A DNA stretch of 64,000 bases. Source: an uncultured bacterium (GTDB taxonomy: Bacteria; Desulfobacterota; BSN033; UBA1163). How positions within the stretch are numbered: the first letter of the stretch is position 1; each line of letters opens with the position of its first letter. Both the position numbers and the translations under genes were made by a program. The notes below the pieces were generated by a model. That model saw only the letters and a list, made by a program, of their open reading frames with translations. It had not been told where the DNA came from and searched no databases. Shown piece after piece: positions 9,860 to 18,352 of this stretch. Location of the stretch: assembly GCA_938002255.1 (NCBI GenBank), contig CALLAL010000021.1, positions 1 through 64,000 on the forward strand. The letters run 5' to 3'.

Positions 9860-11224
9860 TTAATCCAGGGCTCTTTTGCCCGGGTTCATAATATTATTGG
9901 GATCCAAGGTCTTTTTAATCCGCCTCATCAGTTCCATTTCAACCGCGTCGTGTTCCAGACTCATATAGTTGGCTTTGGAGAGACCGATGCCATGTTCTCC
10001 GCTGAGTGTGCCATTGAGGGCTATGGCAAGTCGGAAGATCTCTTCTTCGACCTGATGGGTTCTTTTGACCTGGTCAGGATCATACTCATCGAAAAGAATT
10101 TGAGGATGAAGGTTTCCATCGCCTGCATGGCCGAAAGTAGCCACGACAATGCCGTGCCGTTGAGAAATTTCCTGGATCCCCACCAGTAAGTCCGGGATTT
10201 TGGAAATGGGGACGGTCACATCATCCAAGACAAAACTGTTGCTGACTCGCGCCAGAGTTGCATAAGCCGACTTCCTTGTTTTCCACAGGTTAAGCCGGTC
10301 TTTTTCATCCCGGGCCGTTTTGATCTCAATCGGATGGTTATTTTTCAGTATCCTGAGAACCACTTCCATCTGTGCTTCGACTTCTTCCCAGGTGAACCCG
10401 TCAGTTTCTGTCAAGATCATTGCCTCCGCATCGGGCAGGGGGATATCCGTATTCTCTTTAATTGATCGGAGGGTGACTTTGTCCATGATTTCCATGACAC
10501 TGGGGATCACCCCACTGGTCATGGTCTGGAAGATGGCTTTTCCTGCATCCTCTAACTTGGTGTAGGTTGCGACAGCAGTCATCGCGTGTCGTGGAAGGGG
10601 ATTGATCTTTAGAGTCACCTCTGTGATAATCCCCAGAGTTCCTTCTGCCCCAACAAAAAGTTTTGCCAAGTCGTAACCTGAGACGCTCTTCATGGTATAA
10701 GCGCCGGTCCGCATCAACTCTCCGGTCGGCAGGACCACCTGAAGGCCCAGGACATAGTCACGGGTCGTTCCATATTTGGCCCCCTTAATACCGCCGGCAT
10801 TCGTGGCGACATTTCCCCCAATGGTTGAAACCGTGCTGCTGGCAGGGTCTGGGGGGAAAACAAAACCGTGCTTTGCCAATTGGCGATTTAAATCATCACA
10901 GACCACACCTGCCTCGACCCGGGCGTAACGGTTTTCAATACTGATCTCAAGGATTTTGTTCATTTTGGAAAGATCGATGATGATTCCACCCTTGATCGGG
11001 ACCACGCCTCCGCTCAAACTCGTTCCTGCACCCCGGGGGATGACCGGTATCTTATATTCATTGGCAAACTGAACAATGGCCTGGACCTGTTCAGTGGTTT
11101 CGGGCCAGACCGCTGCATCGGGTCGATGAACATTCATCGAAGCATCGTAGCTATAAGGAACCAGTTCTTCCAACTGTTCAGTAAAGTTGTCCCGGCCTAC
11201 AATGTCGATTATCTTTTTTATCAT
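9860..11224 (-). CDS. glcD: GlcD-like FAD-binding 2-hydroxyacid oxidase
   Basis: Flavoprotein of 454 residues in the FAD_binding_4 / FAD-oxidase C family. The FAD loop reads IPRGAGTSLSGG near residue 60. The second FAD segment carries PPDPASSTVSTIGGNVATNAGG, split here by the fold as PDPASS and GGNVATNAGG. The C-terminal catalytic part shows FGHAGDGNLHPQ and SGEHGIG, and it ends with LDPNNIMNPGK as expected. The family oxidises glycolate, D-lactate or related 2-hydroxyacids to 2-oxoacids. Its start overlaps the end of the GntR gene by four bases, so the two are translationally coupled. A second, similar copy lies at 21366-22751, so the two may differ in substrate or direction. Confidence 0.88.
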   Translation of the reverse strand: MIKKIIDIVGRDNFTEQLEELVPYSYDASMNVHRPDAAVWPETTEQVQAIVQFANEYKIPVIPRGAGTSLSGGVVPIKGGIIIDLSKMNKILEISIENRYARVEAGVVCDDLNRQLAKHGFVFPPDPASSTVSTIGGNVATNAGGIKGAKYGTTRDYVLGLQVVLPTGELMRTGAYTMKSVSGYDLAKLFVGAEGTLGIITEVTLKINPLPRHAMTAVATYTKLEDAGKAIFQTMTSGVIPSVMEIMDKVTLRSIKENTDIPLPDAEAMILTETDGFTWEEVEAQMEVVLRILKNNHPIEIKTARDEKDRLNLWKTRKSAYATLARVSNSFVLDDVTVPISKIPDLLVGIQEISQRHGIVVATFGHAGDGNLHPQILFDEYDPDQVKRTHQVEEEIFRLAIALNGTLSGEHGIGLSKANYMSLEHDAVEMELMRRIKKTLDPNNIMNPGKRALD

Positions 11225-11937
11225 CTGGAAGCACTCCCTTGTCGTTCAATCGATTTTTTAACGACAGACTCCACATAATTGAGGTGTTCAAGCGTCCTCT
11301 TCCTTGCTTTCTCAGGAGATCGGCTTTGAATGGCATCGAAAATTTGTTGATGATGGTTCATCAACTGTTTTGCTTTATCCCGATCGGCAAAGATTTTTAC
11401 CATCGAGGCTCTTAAAAGATCATAAATGGCTGACATGATATGCATTTGAATGGTATTATGAGTTGCCTTAGCAATAGCCAAATGGAAGTCCGCATCTTCT
11501 TTAGTCCAGGACAGGCCTTCTTCGAAGGCAATTTTCATCTTTTGAAGGATCGTGTCGAGCTCTGAAAGGTCTTCCATAGAAGCCCTTTCTGCAGCATGGT
11601 AAGCCGCCCAGGTTTCAACGGCTTTTCTTACCTCGATGAGGTCAAAGATCTTCTGAGTGTCTGCCTTGATGAGAAGAGAAAGGGGATCTTCAATCAATTT
11701 AGACGTGACGGATTTAACGTAGGTTCGTTTGGCTTGTTTTACCTCAAGAAGCCCCATGGCGACCAGGGCATTCAAGGCTTCTCTCAAAGAGGGTCGACTG
11801 ACGCCAAGTTGTTTGATCAACTCCCGTTCAGGAGGTAGCTTATCTCCTGGCTTTAACTTTCCATCAGCAATCAGACGCTTGAACTGATCGACAATCTGCT
11901 CTGAAATCTTTGTATGCTTGATGGAGTTAAACATCAT
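11221..11937 (-). CDS. GntR-family (FadR subfamily) transcription regulator
   Basis: DNA-binding protein of 238 residues. The winged helix-turn-helix occupies about residues 8-75 (KLPPERELIKQLGVSRPSLREAL is the recognition region, here in the usual GntR form). The rest is the all-helical FCD ligand-binding domain, with histidines in DADFHLAIAKATHN and in MNHHQQIFDAI that in relatives hold a metal and a carboxylate ligand. FadR-subfamily relatives (GlcC, LldR, PdhR) sense glycolate, lactate or pyruvate, which fits this gene's overlap with glcD. A palindrome at 11948-11958 at its own promoter, and a better one near the ligase promoter at 16684, make it the likely local regulator. The ligand is inferred, not shown. 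Confidence 0.88.
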   Translation of the reverse strand: MMFNSIKHTKISEQIVDQFKRLIADGKLKPGDKLPPERELIKQLGVSRPSLREALNALVAMGLLEVKQAKRTYVKSVTSKLIEDPLSLLIKADTQKIFDLIEVRKAVETWAAYHAAERASMEDLSELDTILQKMKIAFEEGLSWTKEDADFHLAIAKATHNTIQMHIMSAIYDLLRASMVKIFADRDKAKQLMNHHQQIFDAIQSRSPEKARKRTLEHLNYVESVVKKSIERQGSASR

Positions 11938-11947
11938 TCATGCTCCA

Positions 11948-11994
11948 TTGGTCTTACCTTTACCATTATAACTTCTTAACCTCCAGAGAAGCAA
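11948..11994 (-). promoter_or_regulatory. Promoter and candidate GntR operator of the regulator-glcD-glcF unit
   Basis: On the minus strand a TATAAT lies at 11970-11965, with a weak TTGCTT 18 bases upstream. The expected start of transcription is near 11958. The sequence TTGGTCTTACC (plus strand, 11948-11958) covers that start. It resembles the TGGT-N3-ACCA operators of FadR-subfamily GntR proteins, with the last A missing. Binding there should block the promoter, so autorepression is inferred. Confidence 0.5.
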
Positions 11995-12068
11995 TGGTGA
12001 GTTATTAATTTGGGATAATGGTCATACTTCGTTGCCAAATTGAGATGTTCCTCTATCCTCTACACGCA

Positions 12069-13040
12069 TCAAAAAGGATTGAGCCAGTTAGGAGGGTTAC
12101 CCCTGGTCAGAGCTGCCATAAGATTTTCAGCAGCCAGTCTCGCCATCTTATATCTTGTAGCTCTGGAGGAACTTGCGATATGGGGAGCAAGCACCACGTT
12201 TTTTAAATCGAGAAATTTCGGATTGAATTTCGGTTCATTTTCAAAGACATCGAGCCCTGCGCCTGCAATCGTTTTTGTGTGAAGTGCTTCGATCAGCGCT
12301 GCATCCTCCACCACTCCGCCTCGGGAAGCATTGATGAGGATGGCCGTGGGCTTCATCTGTTGCAATTCCTTCTTGCTGATCAGATGATGAGTGGCAGGAG
12401 AATAGGGGACATGAAGGGTGACGATATCTGCCTGAGAGAGCAACTCCTCTTTGCTGACGAAATGGGCATGGCAGATTTGTTCAATTTCAGGGGGGGGCTG
12501 CCGGACATCATGATAGAGCACTTTCATCTCAAAGCCGACTGCCCTTTTGGCGACGGCCTGCCCAATCCGGCCCAGACCAAAAATCCCAAGGGTGGCGTGG
12601 TGAACGTCCAGACCGAGAAATTGTTTCAACTTCCATCCATCCCATAGGCCTGCCCGCAGGTAGGCTTCAGCTTCTGTAAGTCTCCGCGCCGTGGCGAGAA
12701 TGAGGGCCCAGGTAAAGTCCGCTGTTGTGTCGTCCAGAACGCCTGGAGTGTTGGTGACCATGACTCTGGCTCGAGTGCAGGCTTCGAGGTCAATATTATT
12801 ATAGCCTACAGCAATATTACAGACGACTTTCAGGTTTGGGCATCGGGTGAGAAGTGCAGCATCGATTCGGTCAGAGAGGGTAATGATGGCTCCCTCCTTA
12901 TCAGAGAGTTTCTGAGCGAATGTCTCTGAATCCATCGGAACATCTGACTGATTTGATGTCACTTCGAAGGATTGAGAGAGGTATTCGAGGATGTCGTCGA
13001 ATACCTCTCTTGTTACAAGGACCTTTGGTTTTGAGCTCAT
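12069..13040 (-). CDS. D-2-hydroxyacid dehydrogenase, glyoxylate/hydroxypyruvate reductase type
   Basis: NAD(P)-dependent enzyme of 323 residues. The Rossmann fold shows GIFGLGRIGQAVAKR near residue 150. The catalytic set is present: Arg in NASRGGVV, Glu in DVFENEP and His in APHIASS. The family reduces glyoxylate to glycolate or hydroxypyruvate to glycerate. It follows the TRAP genes with 6 bases between stop and start, so it is in their operon, and it precedes the regulator by 130 bases. Hydroxypyruvate reductase would serve the serine branch made by the nearby aminotransferase. Cofactor preference was not judged. Confidence 0.85.
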   Translation of the reverse strand: MSSKPKVLVTREVFDDILEYLSQSFEVTSNQSDVPMDSETFAQKLSDKEGAIITLSDRIDAALLTRCPNLKVVCNIAVGYNNIDLEACTRARVMVTNTPGVLDDTTADFTWALILATARRLTEAEAYLRAGLWDGWKLKQFLGLDVHHATLGIFGLGRIGQAVAKRAVGFEMKVLYHDVRQPPPEIEQICHAHFVSKEELLSQADIVTLHVPYSPATHHLISKKELQQMKPTAILINASRGGVVEDAALIEALHTKTIAGAGLDVFENEPKFNPKFLDLKNVVLAPHIASSSRATRYKMARLAAENLMAALTRGNPPNWLNPF

Positions 13041-13046
13041 ACGTTT

Positions 13047-14369
13047 TTATCCAAAAACAATCCGAGGAAGCCAGAGAGCAACTTCTGGGAACAAAAAGAC
13101 GATGACCAGGGCCACGACCTGAAGCACCATAAAATAAGCCATCCCCCAGTAGATGTCGATAAGCGTGACATTGGGAGGTGAGACTCCCTTCAGATAGAAG
13201 GCGGCCATTGCCACAGGTGGTGACAGAAAAGCGGTCTGGAGGTTGACCGCAACCATAATTCCAAACCAGAGAGGATCGATCTTGAAATGGGGCAGAAGGG
13301 GGAGAAAGAGCGGCAGGAAGATGATAATGATTTCAGTCCATTCCAAAGGCCAACCGAGAAGGAAGATAACCAGCATGGTCAACCAGATGAAGCCTGCTGG
13401 CGGAAGGTTAAGCCCCAGGACAAAGGTTTCAATCACCTTTGCTCCGCCCAGTAGAGCAAAGACTGAGGCGAATAGGCTTGATCCGCACATGAGAAAGAGG
13501 ACCATGCTCGATGTCCGAATGGCCTCGTAGATGGTTTCCCTTAACATCTTCAGATTCAATTTTCGATAAATGGCTGCAAGAACCAAAGCCCCTGCTCCTC
13601 CACAGGCGGAAGCCTCAGTGGGAGCGGCCCAGCCTGTAACGATCGACCCAAGGACAAAGAGGATGAGCGCAGCAATTGGAAAAACAGAGGTGACCAGCAT
13701 TTTAATGATTTCTTTTACAGGAAAATCGCGCTCCTCTTTGGGAAGAGGGGGGCCGAGAGAAGGTTTGAGGTTGGTTCGGACGATCACGTAACCGAAGTAG
13801 AGTGCTGAGAGGATGAGTCCCGGGAAAATGGCTCCGGCATAAAGCTGAACCGTTGAAACGCCTGCAGTCGCTCCATAGAGAATCAGGAGTACGCTCGGCG
13901 GAATCAGGATCCCAAGGCATCCTCCTCCCGTGATTACACCCGCTGACATCCTTACATCATATTTAGCCTTCATCATGGCAGGCATTGCCAGAAGGCCCAT
14001 GATGGTGACCGAGGCTCCGATGATTCCTGTTGCTGCAGCAAAGATCGTGCAGGTGAGAAGCACGGTGAGGTAAAGGGAACCCCGGATGGGTCCTGTAGCA
14101 ATCTGGATGGATCTAAAGAGGCGGTCCAGAATTCCCGACCTTTCCACGACATATCCCATGAAGATGAAGATGGCTACAGGAATAAGCACATCATTTGACA
14201 TGACAAAGAAGTAACGGGAGACCATCAGGTTCGAGACCCTTTCCCAGCCAAAACCTGCCCAACCGAAGAAAAAGCCGAGAGCCAGGAGGGTAATCGCCGT
14301 CGGGAAGCCCACAAAGATAGCCACGCAGAGAAGACCCAGCATAATCATTCCAAGCATTTCAAGACTCAT
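13047..14369 (-). CDS. dctM: TRAP transporter large permease, DctM type (first system)
   Basis: Inner-membrane protein of 440 residues with about twelve hydrophobic segments. It belongs to the DctM/TRAP-T large subunit, which moves a carboxylate with sodium. Family marks: GVVERSGILDRLF-like early loop (here YVVERSGILDRLF), GASVTIMGLLAMPAMMKAKYD, and GILIPPSVLLILYG. The ATG at 14369 is chosen because it overlaps the stop of the small permease gene (ATGA), and the protein then starts at its first membrane helix. A further upstream ATG at 14405 would lie deep in the neighbour. Operon order is dctP, dctQ, dctM, dehydrogenase. Confidence 0.9.
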   Translation of the reverse strand: MSLEMLGMIMLGLLCVAIFVGFPTAITLLALGFFFGWAGFGWERVSNLMVSRYFFVMSNDVLIPVAIFIFMGYVVERSGILDRLFRSIQIATGPIRGSLYLTVLLTCTIFAAATGIIGASVTIMGLLAMPAMMKAKYDVRMSAGVITGGGCLGILIPPSVLLILYGATAGVSTVQLYAGAIFPGLILSALYFGYVIVRTNLKPSLGPPLPKEERDFPVKEIIKMLVTSVFPIAALILFVLGSIVTGWAAPTEASACGGAGALVLAAIYRKLNLKMLRETIYEAIRTSSMVLFLMCGSSLFASVFALLGGAKVIETFVLGLNLPPAGFIWLTMLVIFLLGWPLEWTEIIIIFLPLFLPLLPHFKIDPLWFGIMVAVNLQTAFLSPPVAMAAFYLKGVSPPNVTLIDIYWGMAYFMVLQVVALVIVFLFPEVALWLPRIVFG

Positions 14370-14875
14370 TCTTCCCACCTCCCCCGCTTGAGGCATCGTA
14401 TGCACTTCGCCACCTGAGAGATTCCCTGAAGAAGCATCAGGAAGGCCGTGGCAGGGATGACCATCTTTAGAGGCCAGATGATTGGCCCGAACGGGCTCTG
14501 AAGCGATTTTTCATTAATGGAAAAGGAGTACCAGGCATAGGACCAACCAGCAATTAAAAGCGCAATCATCGCTGGGAAGAAAATGAGGATATAAAGGGTT
14601 AGGTCAATGGTTGCCTGAGTTCGTGGTTTCCAAAGGCGGTAGATAATATCTCCACGCACGTGACCATCGATGGCCAGCGTGTAAGCTGCCCCCATCATGA
14701 AAATCGTCCCATAAAGCATATAGCTGGCATCAAATGCCCAATCGGTCGGTTTGGCAAAGACTTTTGTGGCAATAATCTCGTGGACCAACACATAGACCAG
14801 GGGGAGAAAGAGCCACGCAAAAATTCTTCCAACCCGTAGGTTAATACTGTCAATGACTTTGATAAGCCTTTCCAT
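14366..14875 (-). CDS. dctQ: TRAP transporter small permease, DctQ type (first system)
   Basis: Inner-membrane protein of 169 residues with four hydrophobic segments, matching the DctQ small subunit that pairs with DctM. Marks include RIFAWLFLPLVYVLVHEII, the DASYMLYGTIFMMGAAYTL helix and the GHVRGDIIYR loop typical of the family. It starts 98 bases after the binding protein gene, a gap holding a strong hairpin. It ends by four-base overlap with dctM. The partner binding protein is Tat-type. Confidence 0.88.
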   Translation of the reverse strand: MERLIKVIDSINLRVGRIFAWLFLPLVYVLVHEIIATKVFAKPTDWAFDASYMLYGTIFMMGAAYTLAIDGHVRGDIIYRLWKPRTQATIDLTLYILIFFPAMIALLIAGWSYAWYSFSINEKSLQSPFGPIIWPLKMVIPATAFLMLLQGISQVAKCIRCLKRGRWEE

Positions 14876-14905
14876 AAACTTCTCTCCGTCCCTTCAAAAT
14901 GGTTT

Positions 14906-14949
14906 TCAATAAAATGGGACGTCCCATCAAGAAGGACGAGACGTCCCAT
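14906..14949 (-). terminator. Intra-operon hairpin between dctP and dctQ
   Basis: Arms ATGGGACGTC (14914-14923) and GACGTCCCAT (14940-14949) form a perfect 10-base-pair stem with a 16-base loop. On the minus strand it is followed by TTTTATTG. The left arm is also part of a 14-base palindrome (14914-14927), so a second fold is possible. Partial termination or mRNA protection after dctP would give more binding protein than permease. Confidence 0.6.
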
Positions 14950-14973
14950 CCTGTAATGAACTCAACCATAGTT

Positions 14974-16125
14974 TCATTTCTTTGCTGGGGCTGCTGGTGC
15001 TGGCTTCTTGAACCAGAATTCATAAGCGATATCCATAGGCACCATAATTTTTCTTCGCCAATCTGCCGCATGAACTGCAAATTCTTTCTGGGACTTAATG
15101 ACTTTGGCAAAGAAAGGATTCTCTTTGCTCTCCTTTTCGACAATCTTTTCCCAAGCCTTCATCTGTGCCTGAAGTACGGATTTGGGTGTGGGGATAAATT
15201 TTACACCCCGTTTCTGCTCCATTTCAATCATGTCCTCGGTATTTCGTTTATAAAGTTTCCAGGTAAAATCTGCAGATTGGGCCATACAGGCATACTTGAT
15301 GATGTTCTGTATGTCTTTGGGAAGCCCCTCAAACTTGGTCTTGTTGAACATAATTTCGAAATGCTCTCCAGCCTGGTGGTAACTCTGAACCATACAGATC
15401 TTCCGAACATCGGGAAAGCCAAGGAGTTTGTCTGATGAGGTATTGTTAAATTCTGCGGCATCGAGAACGCCCCGTTCCATAGCCGGGATGATTTCGCCTC
15501 CGGGCAGAATCTTTACGGCTGCCCCCATTTCCATAAAGAGGCTTGCAGAAAGTCCTACGGTTCGATATCTCAAGTCTTTCAGATCTTCAGGTTTCTTAAT
15601 CTCGGTCTTGAACCATCCAAGTGGCTGAGTGGGCATGGGTCCATGGAAGAATGAAATGACATTCATTTTAAGGACCTGCTGGATGAGTTCATTGTAAAGC
15701 TCCTGACCTCCGCCGTAATGAATCCAGGCAAGCATTCCATCTGCATCAAGGCCAAAGCACGGGCCCGTACCAAAAAGGCTAACGGCACGGTTTCGTCCAA
15801 ACCAGTATGCCGCTACACCGTGTCCTCCATCGAGTGTCCCTCGGCTGACCGCTTCGATCAACTCAAAGGCAGGGACGACTGCTCCAGCCACGAGCAAATC
15901 AATTTTGAGTCTACCACCGGACATCTCCTCCACCTTCTTAGCCCAATCGATAAAGTCTTCATGGAAGATATCCTTGGCAGGCCAGGTACTCTGCATCTTA
16001 AGCACAATGGGAGTTTGGGCTGACGATCGCTTTACAAAGGGAAACCCTAAGGCGGCTGCTGCTCCTGCCGCAACCTTTAAAAAACCTCGTCTTGACACTT
16101 TTTTCTTTGGAGTATTTTTTTCCAT
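14974..16125 (-). CDS. dctP: TRAP transporter substrate-binding protein, Tat-exported (first system)
   Basis: Periplasmic binding protein of 383 residues. The ATG at 16125 is chosen over one 33 bases upstream because AGAGGAGG lies directly before it. The N terminus has a twin-arginine signal (VSRRGFLKVAAG) and a cleavage region near RSSAQ. The mature part follows the DctP/TakP pattern: the arginine in LRYRTVG expected to hold the ligand carboxylate, then ILPGGEIIPAMERGVLDAAEF. TakP-like members bind 2-oxoacids, so a glyoxylate- or 2-hydroxyacid-like ligand is plausible here but unproven. It is the first gene of a minus-strand operon and is divergent from the malate-CoA ligase operon. Confidence 0.9.
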   Translation of the reverse strand: MEKNTPKKKVSRRGFLKVAAGAAAALGFPFVKRSSAQTPIVLKMQSTWPAKDIFHEDFIDWAKKVEEMSGGRLKIDLLVAGAVVPAFELIEAVSRGTLDGGHGVAAYWFGRNRAVSLFGTGPCFGLDADGMLAWIHYGGGQELYNELIQQVLKMNVISFFHGPMPTQPLGWFKTEIKKPEDLKDLRYRTVGLSASLFMEMGAAVKILPGGEIIPAMERGVLDAAEFNNTSSDKLLGFPDVRKICMVQSYHQAGEHFEIMFNKTKFEGLPKDIQNIIKYACMAQSADFTWKLYKRNTEDMIEMEQKRGVKFIPTPKSVLQAQMKAWEKIVEKESKENPFFAKVIKSQKEFAVHAADWRRKIMVPMDIAYEFWFKKPAPAAPAKK

Positions 16126-16683
16126 TTTATATCCTCCTCTTTTTAAGATCTTAATCATTCACCCTTCCTCATTCACCGTAGAAAACAGGGTAGGCAACCC
16201 CTCACCTCCTTTCCTTTTTGTATGAAGTAAAAATTTGAAGATATGAGCCACCCCAACGATATGATCCTTGACAGCTTGTTTTCAATTGTGTTGTTAGAAA
16301 ATAACACAACACTCAACCGAAAGATTCTCTGTTTGGGCAAAATCATAAAGAGAGGAAGATTTTAATTTGGCCAGACTCTATGAACATTCCTTAACATGTC
16401 AATAAAATTGAAAAACCATTATCATTAGTGACCATCTTTGTCAAGAGAAAAATGAAACCAGAATTTGATTAGTTTTTTTAGGATCCATCTTTAATCGCAC
16501 GTTTATGAAATCATCGAATTCCATCTCTCTTAAATTCTTTTCCAAATAAATCTATTCTTTTTGGCACGTAAAAACTGCTTTCTGAATTCAATAGGGAAAA
16601 AGATTCTTCCTGTTTTCGACGATAAAAGAGGAGATGAAAAAAGGTCATGGAAGAAATACTTCAATTTTAAAATTATGGTTATT
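16126..16683. other. Divergent intergenic region, left part
   Basis: No gene is supported. The strand towards dctP must carry its promoter; a weak TTGAAA/TATCGT-like pair near 16283-16255 (minus) is the best candidate seen. An imperfect inverted repeat, TTGTGTTGTTAG with ATAACACAAC, lies at about 16286-16310 and could be an operator for that side. A small plus-strand frame beginning near 16634 overlaps the real ligase gene and has no family resemblance. Confidence 0.4.
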
Positions 16684-16734
16684 TGGTCTGACCATTAGAT
16701 TTTTGTTGACAAGTATTTTGATATCTGTTATAAG
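16684..16734 (+). promoter_or_regulatory. Operator and sigma-70 promoter of the malate-CoA ligase operon
   Basis: A perfect TTGACA (16706-16711) and TATAAG (16729-16734) are 17 bases apart, giving a near-consensus promoter. Eleven bases upstream lies TGGTCTGACCA (16684-16694), a perfect TGGT-N3-ACCA palindrome as bound by FadR-subfamily GntR proteins. Its centre is about 52 bases before the expected start of transcription, which would suit activation. A related half-perfect site lies at the promoter of the GntR gene at 11221-11937. Confidence 0.7.
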
Positions 16735-16785
16735 GGGGATAAAATTTTTATACAGAAGTGATCAAAAGGAGATCAGGAGGTCATT

Positions 16786-18042
16786 ATGGCTCGATTATAT
16801 GAATATCAGGGAAAACAGTTGCTCAAGACAAACAAAGTTTCAGTTCCTCACGGTGAAGTTGCGACCACCCCCGATGAAGCAGAAAAGATCGCAGCCAAAA
16901 TTGGAAAACCTGTTGCTGTCAAAGCCCAGATTTGGGCAGGTGGCAGAGGTAAAGCAGGAGGAATTAAGTTCGCTTCGACCCCTGAGGAAGCGAAAAAAAT
17001 CGCGGGTGAATTATTAGGATCCACCCTTAAGAACCTCGTGGTAGAAAAAGTTCTGGTTGAGGAGAAGCTCAATATCGATCAGGAGTATTACGTCGGGATC
17101 ATTATTGATGCCTCAAGAGAGGTTCGAGCTCCAGTCGTGATGTTTAGCACAGAAGGGGGAGTGGATATCGAATCTGTTCCATCAGAAAAGATTGCTCAGA
17201 TGACAGTCGATGTTCTCCGGGGCTTCAGATTCTATGATGCCCTCAATCTCGCTGTTCGACTTAAAGTTCCAAACCAATACCTTCAAAGCATTGCTCAGGC
17301 CATCGTAGGTCTCTTCCAGACCTTTAAAGGATATAACTGTCGGACAGCCGAGATTAATCCCCTTGTCCTCACGAAAGAAGGAAAGATCCTGGCAGGGGAT
17401 TGCCGCATGGCCATTGATGATTCCTCGGTCTTCCGACACCCCGAACTGGGGATCGAGGTTGCCAGGGAATCTGCCACCCCTCCTACAGAGTTAGATAAAA
17501 TTGCCTGGCAGATCGAAGAGGGGGACCTTCGAGGAACGTGTTACATCGCCCAGATGGCTTCCGATATCAAAGAACTCAACTACGTGGGATATCACGGGAT
17601 CGGTGGGGGAGGAGCCATCCTCGGAGTCGATGCCCTGAACCGCCAGGGATTAAAGATTGCCAACTATGCTGATACCAGCGGAAATCCAACAGCCGCAAAA
17701 GTTTACAGAGCAGCTAAATTGATCATCAACCAGCCGGGAATCGAAGGCTATATGCTCGGAGGTTTCATTGTTGCCAATCAGGAGCAGTGGCATCATGCCC
17801 ATGGGGTGGTGAAGGCCCTACGAGAGGAAATCCCCAAGAGACCAGGTTTTCCCTGCGTGATCCTTCTTTGCGGGAATAAAGAGAAAGAATCTATGGAAAT
17901 TTTGAAGGAAGGAACGAAGGACCTACCGGGTCGTTTCGAGTTCTATGGAAGTGATAAGGTGTATGAGACGGAATTTTTAGCGAAAAGAATGAAAGCACTG
18001 ATCCTTGAGTATCGGAAGGATAGGGGGATAAAGGAGGAATAG
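16786..18042 (+). CDS. mtkA: Malate-CoA ligase / succinyl-CoA synthetase-like beta subunit
   Basis: ATP-grasp CoA ligase subunit of 418 residues. It joins a dicarboxylate to CoA with ATP (or GTP) together with the alpha subunit encoded at 18353. Visible marks: the start YEYQGKQLL, the ATP-grasp lysine and glycine loop in AVKAQIWAGGRGKAGG, AEINPLV, and the GNPTAAKVYRA segment near the subunit interface. It is about 30 residues longer than typical SucC. Sequence alone does not separate succinate from malate ligases. The malate reading comes from the following CitE-type lyase and glyoxylate genes. A strong promoter lies upstream and AGGAGG precedes the ATG. Confidence 0.75.
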   Translation: MARLYEYQGKQLLKTNKVSVPHGEVATTPDEAEKIAAKIGKPVAVKAQIWAGGRGKAGGIKFASTPEEAKKIAGELLGSTLKNLVVEKVLVEEKLNIDQEYYVGIIIDASREVRAPVVMFSTEGGVDIESVPSEKIAQMTVDVLRGFRFYDALNLAVRLKVPNQYLQSIAQAIVGLFQTFKGYNCRTAEINPLVLTKEGKILAGDCRMAIDDSSVFRHPELGIEVARESATPPTELDKIAWQIEEGDLRGTCYIAQMASDIKELNYVGYHGIGGGGAILGVDALNRQGLKIANYADTSGNPTAAKVYRAAKLIINQPGIEGYMLGGFIVANQEQWHHAHGVVKALREEIPKRPGFPCVILLCGNKEKESMEILKEGTKDLPGRFEFYGSDKVYETEFLAKRMKALILEYRKDRGIKEE

Positions 18043-18045
18043 GCG

Positions 18046-18339
18046 ATGATCGAGTTTAAAGAGAGGACAATTAAGGTGATGATTGATGACAGTAAATGTG
18101 CGGACTGCAAGACCCACGCTTGTGCGACTGGATGTAAACTTTTTGATCGCGGGATCTTGGTGATCAAGGACGGAAAACCTGCTCTGGGTGGGGATGCGGC
18201 TTATGCAGAAAGAGTGGGAACCGAGTGCCTGGCCTGTGAATACGAATGCTGGTTCAGGGGGAATAAGGCTATCAAGATTGAGGCACCCATCCCAGGGCTG
18301 AAAGAGTATCTGGAGAAAAGGGGATTTACACTTTCATAA
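18046..18339 (+). CDS. Small ferredoxin-like cysteine protein between the ligase subunits
   Basis: Protein of 97 residues with two cysteine groups, CADCKTHACATGC near residues 18-30 and CLACEYECW near 64-72. The start IKVMIDDSKCADC and the end AIKIEAPIPGLKEY are like FixX-type or related low-potential ferredoxins, but the cysteine spacing is not the usual CxxCxxCxxxCP. It begins four bases after the beta subunit stop, and the alpha subunit starts 13 bases after it, so the three are co-translated. Iron-sulfur binding is likely from the cysteines; the count and type of cluster cannot be told. Why a redox protein sits inside a CoA-ligase gene pair is unknown. Confidence 0.7.
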   Translation: MIEFKERTIKVMIDDSKCADCKTHACATGCKLFDRGILVIKDGKPALGGDAAYAERVGTECLACEYECWFRGNKAIKIEAPIPGLKEYLEKRGFTLS

Positions 18340-18352
18340 GAAGGAGTGACCT

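Noticed and set aside
9509-10189. 226-codon plus-strand frame
   Set aside because: It lies opposite the glcF-like and glcD-like genes, has no ribosome site and no family resemblance. The minus-strand proteins have clear motifs in the same bases.
14899-15435. 178-codon plus-strand frame
   Set aside because: It lies opposite the TRAP binding-protein gene and the dctP-dctQ hairpin. No domain pattern is visible.
16634-17017. 127-codon plus-strand frame starting before the ligase gene
   Set aside because: It covers the ligase promoter and then runs in the wrong frame over the well-conserved ligase start.
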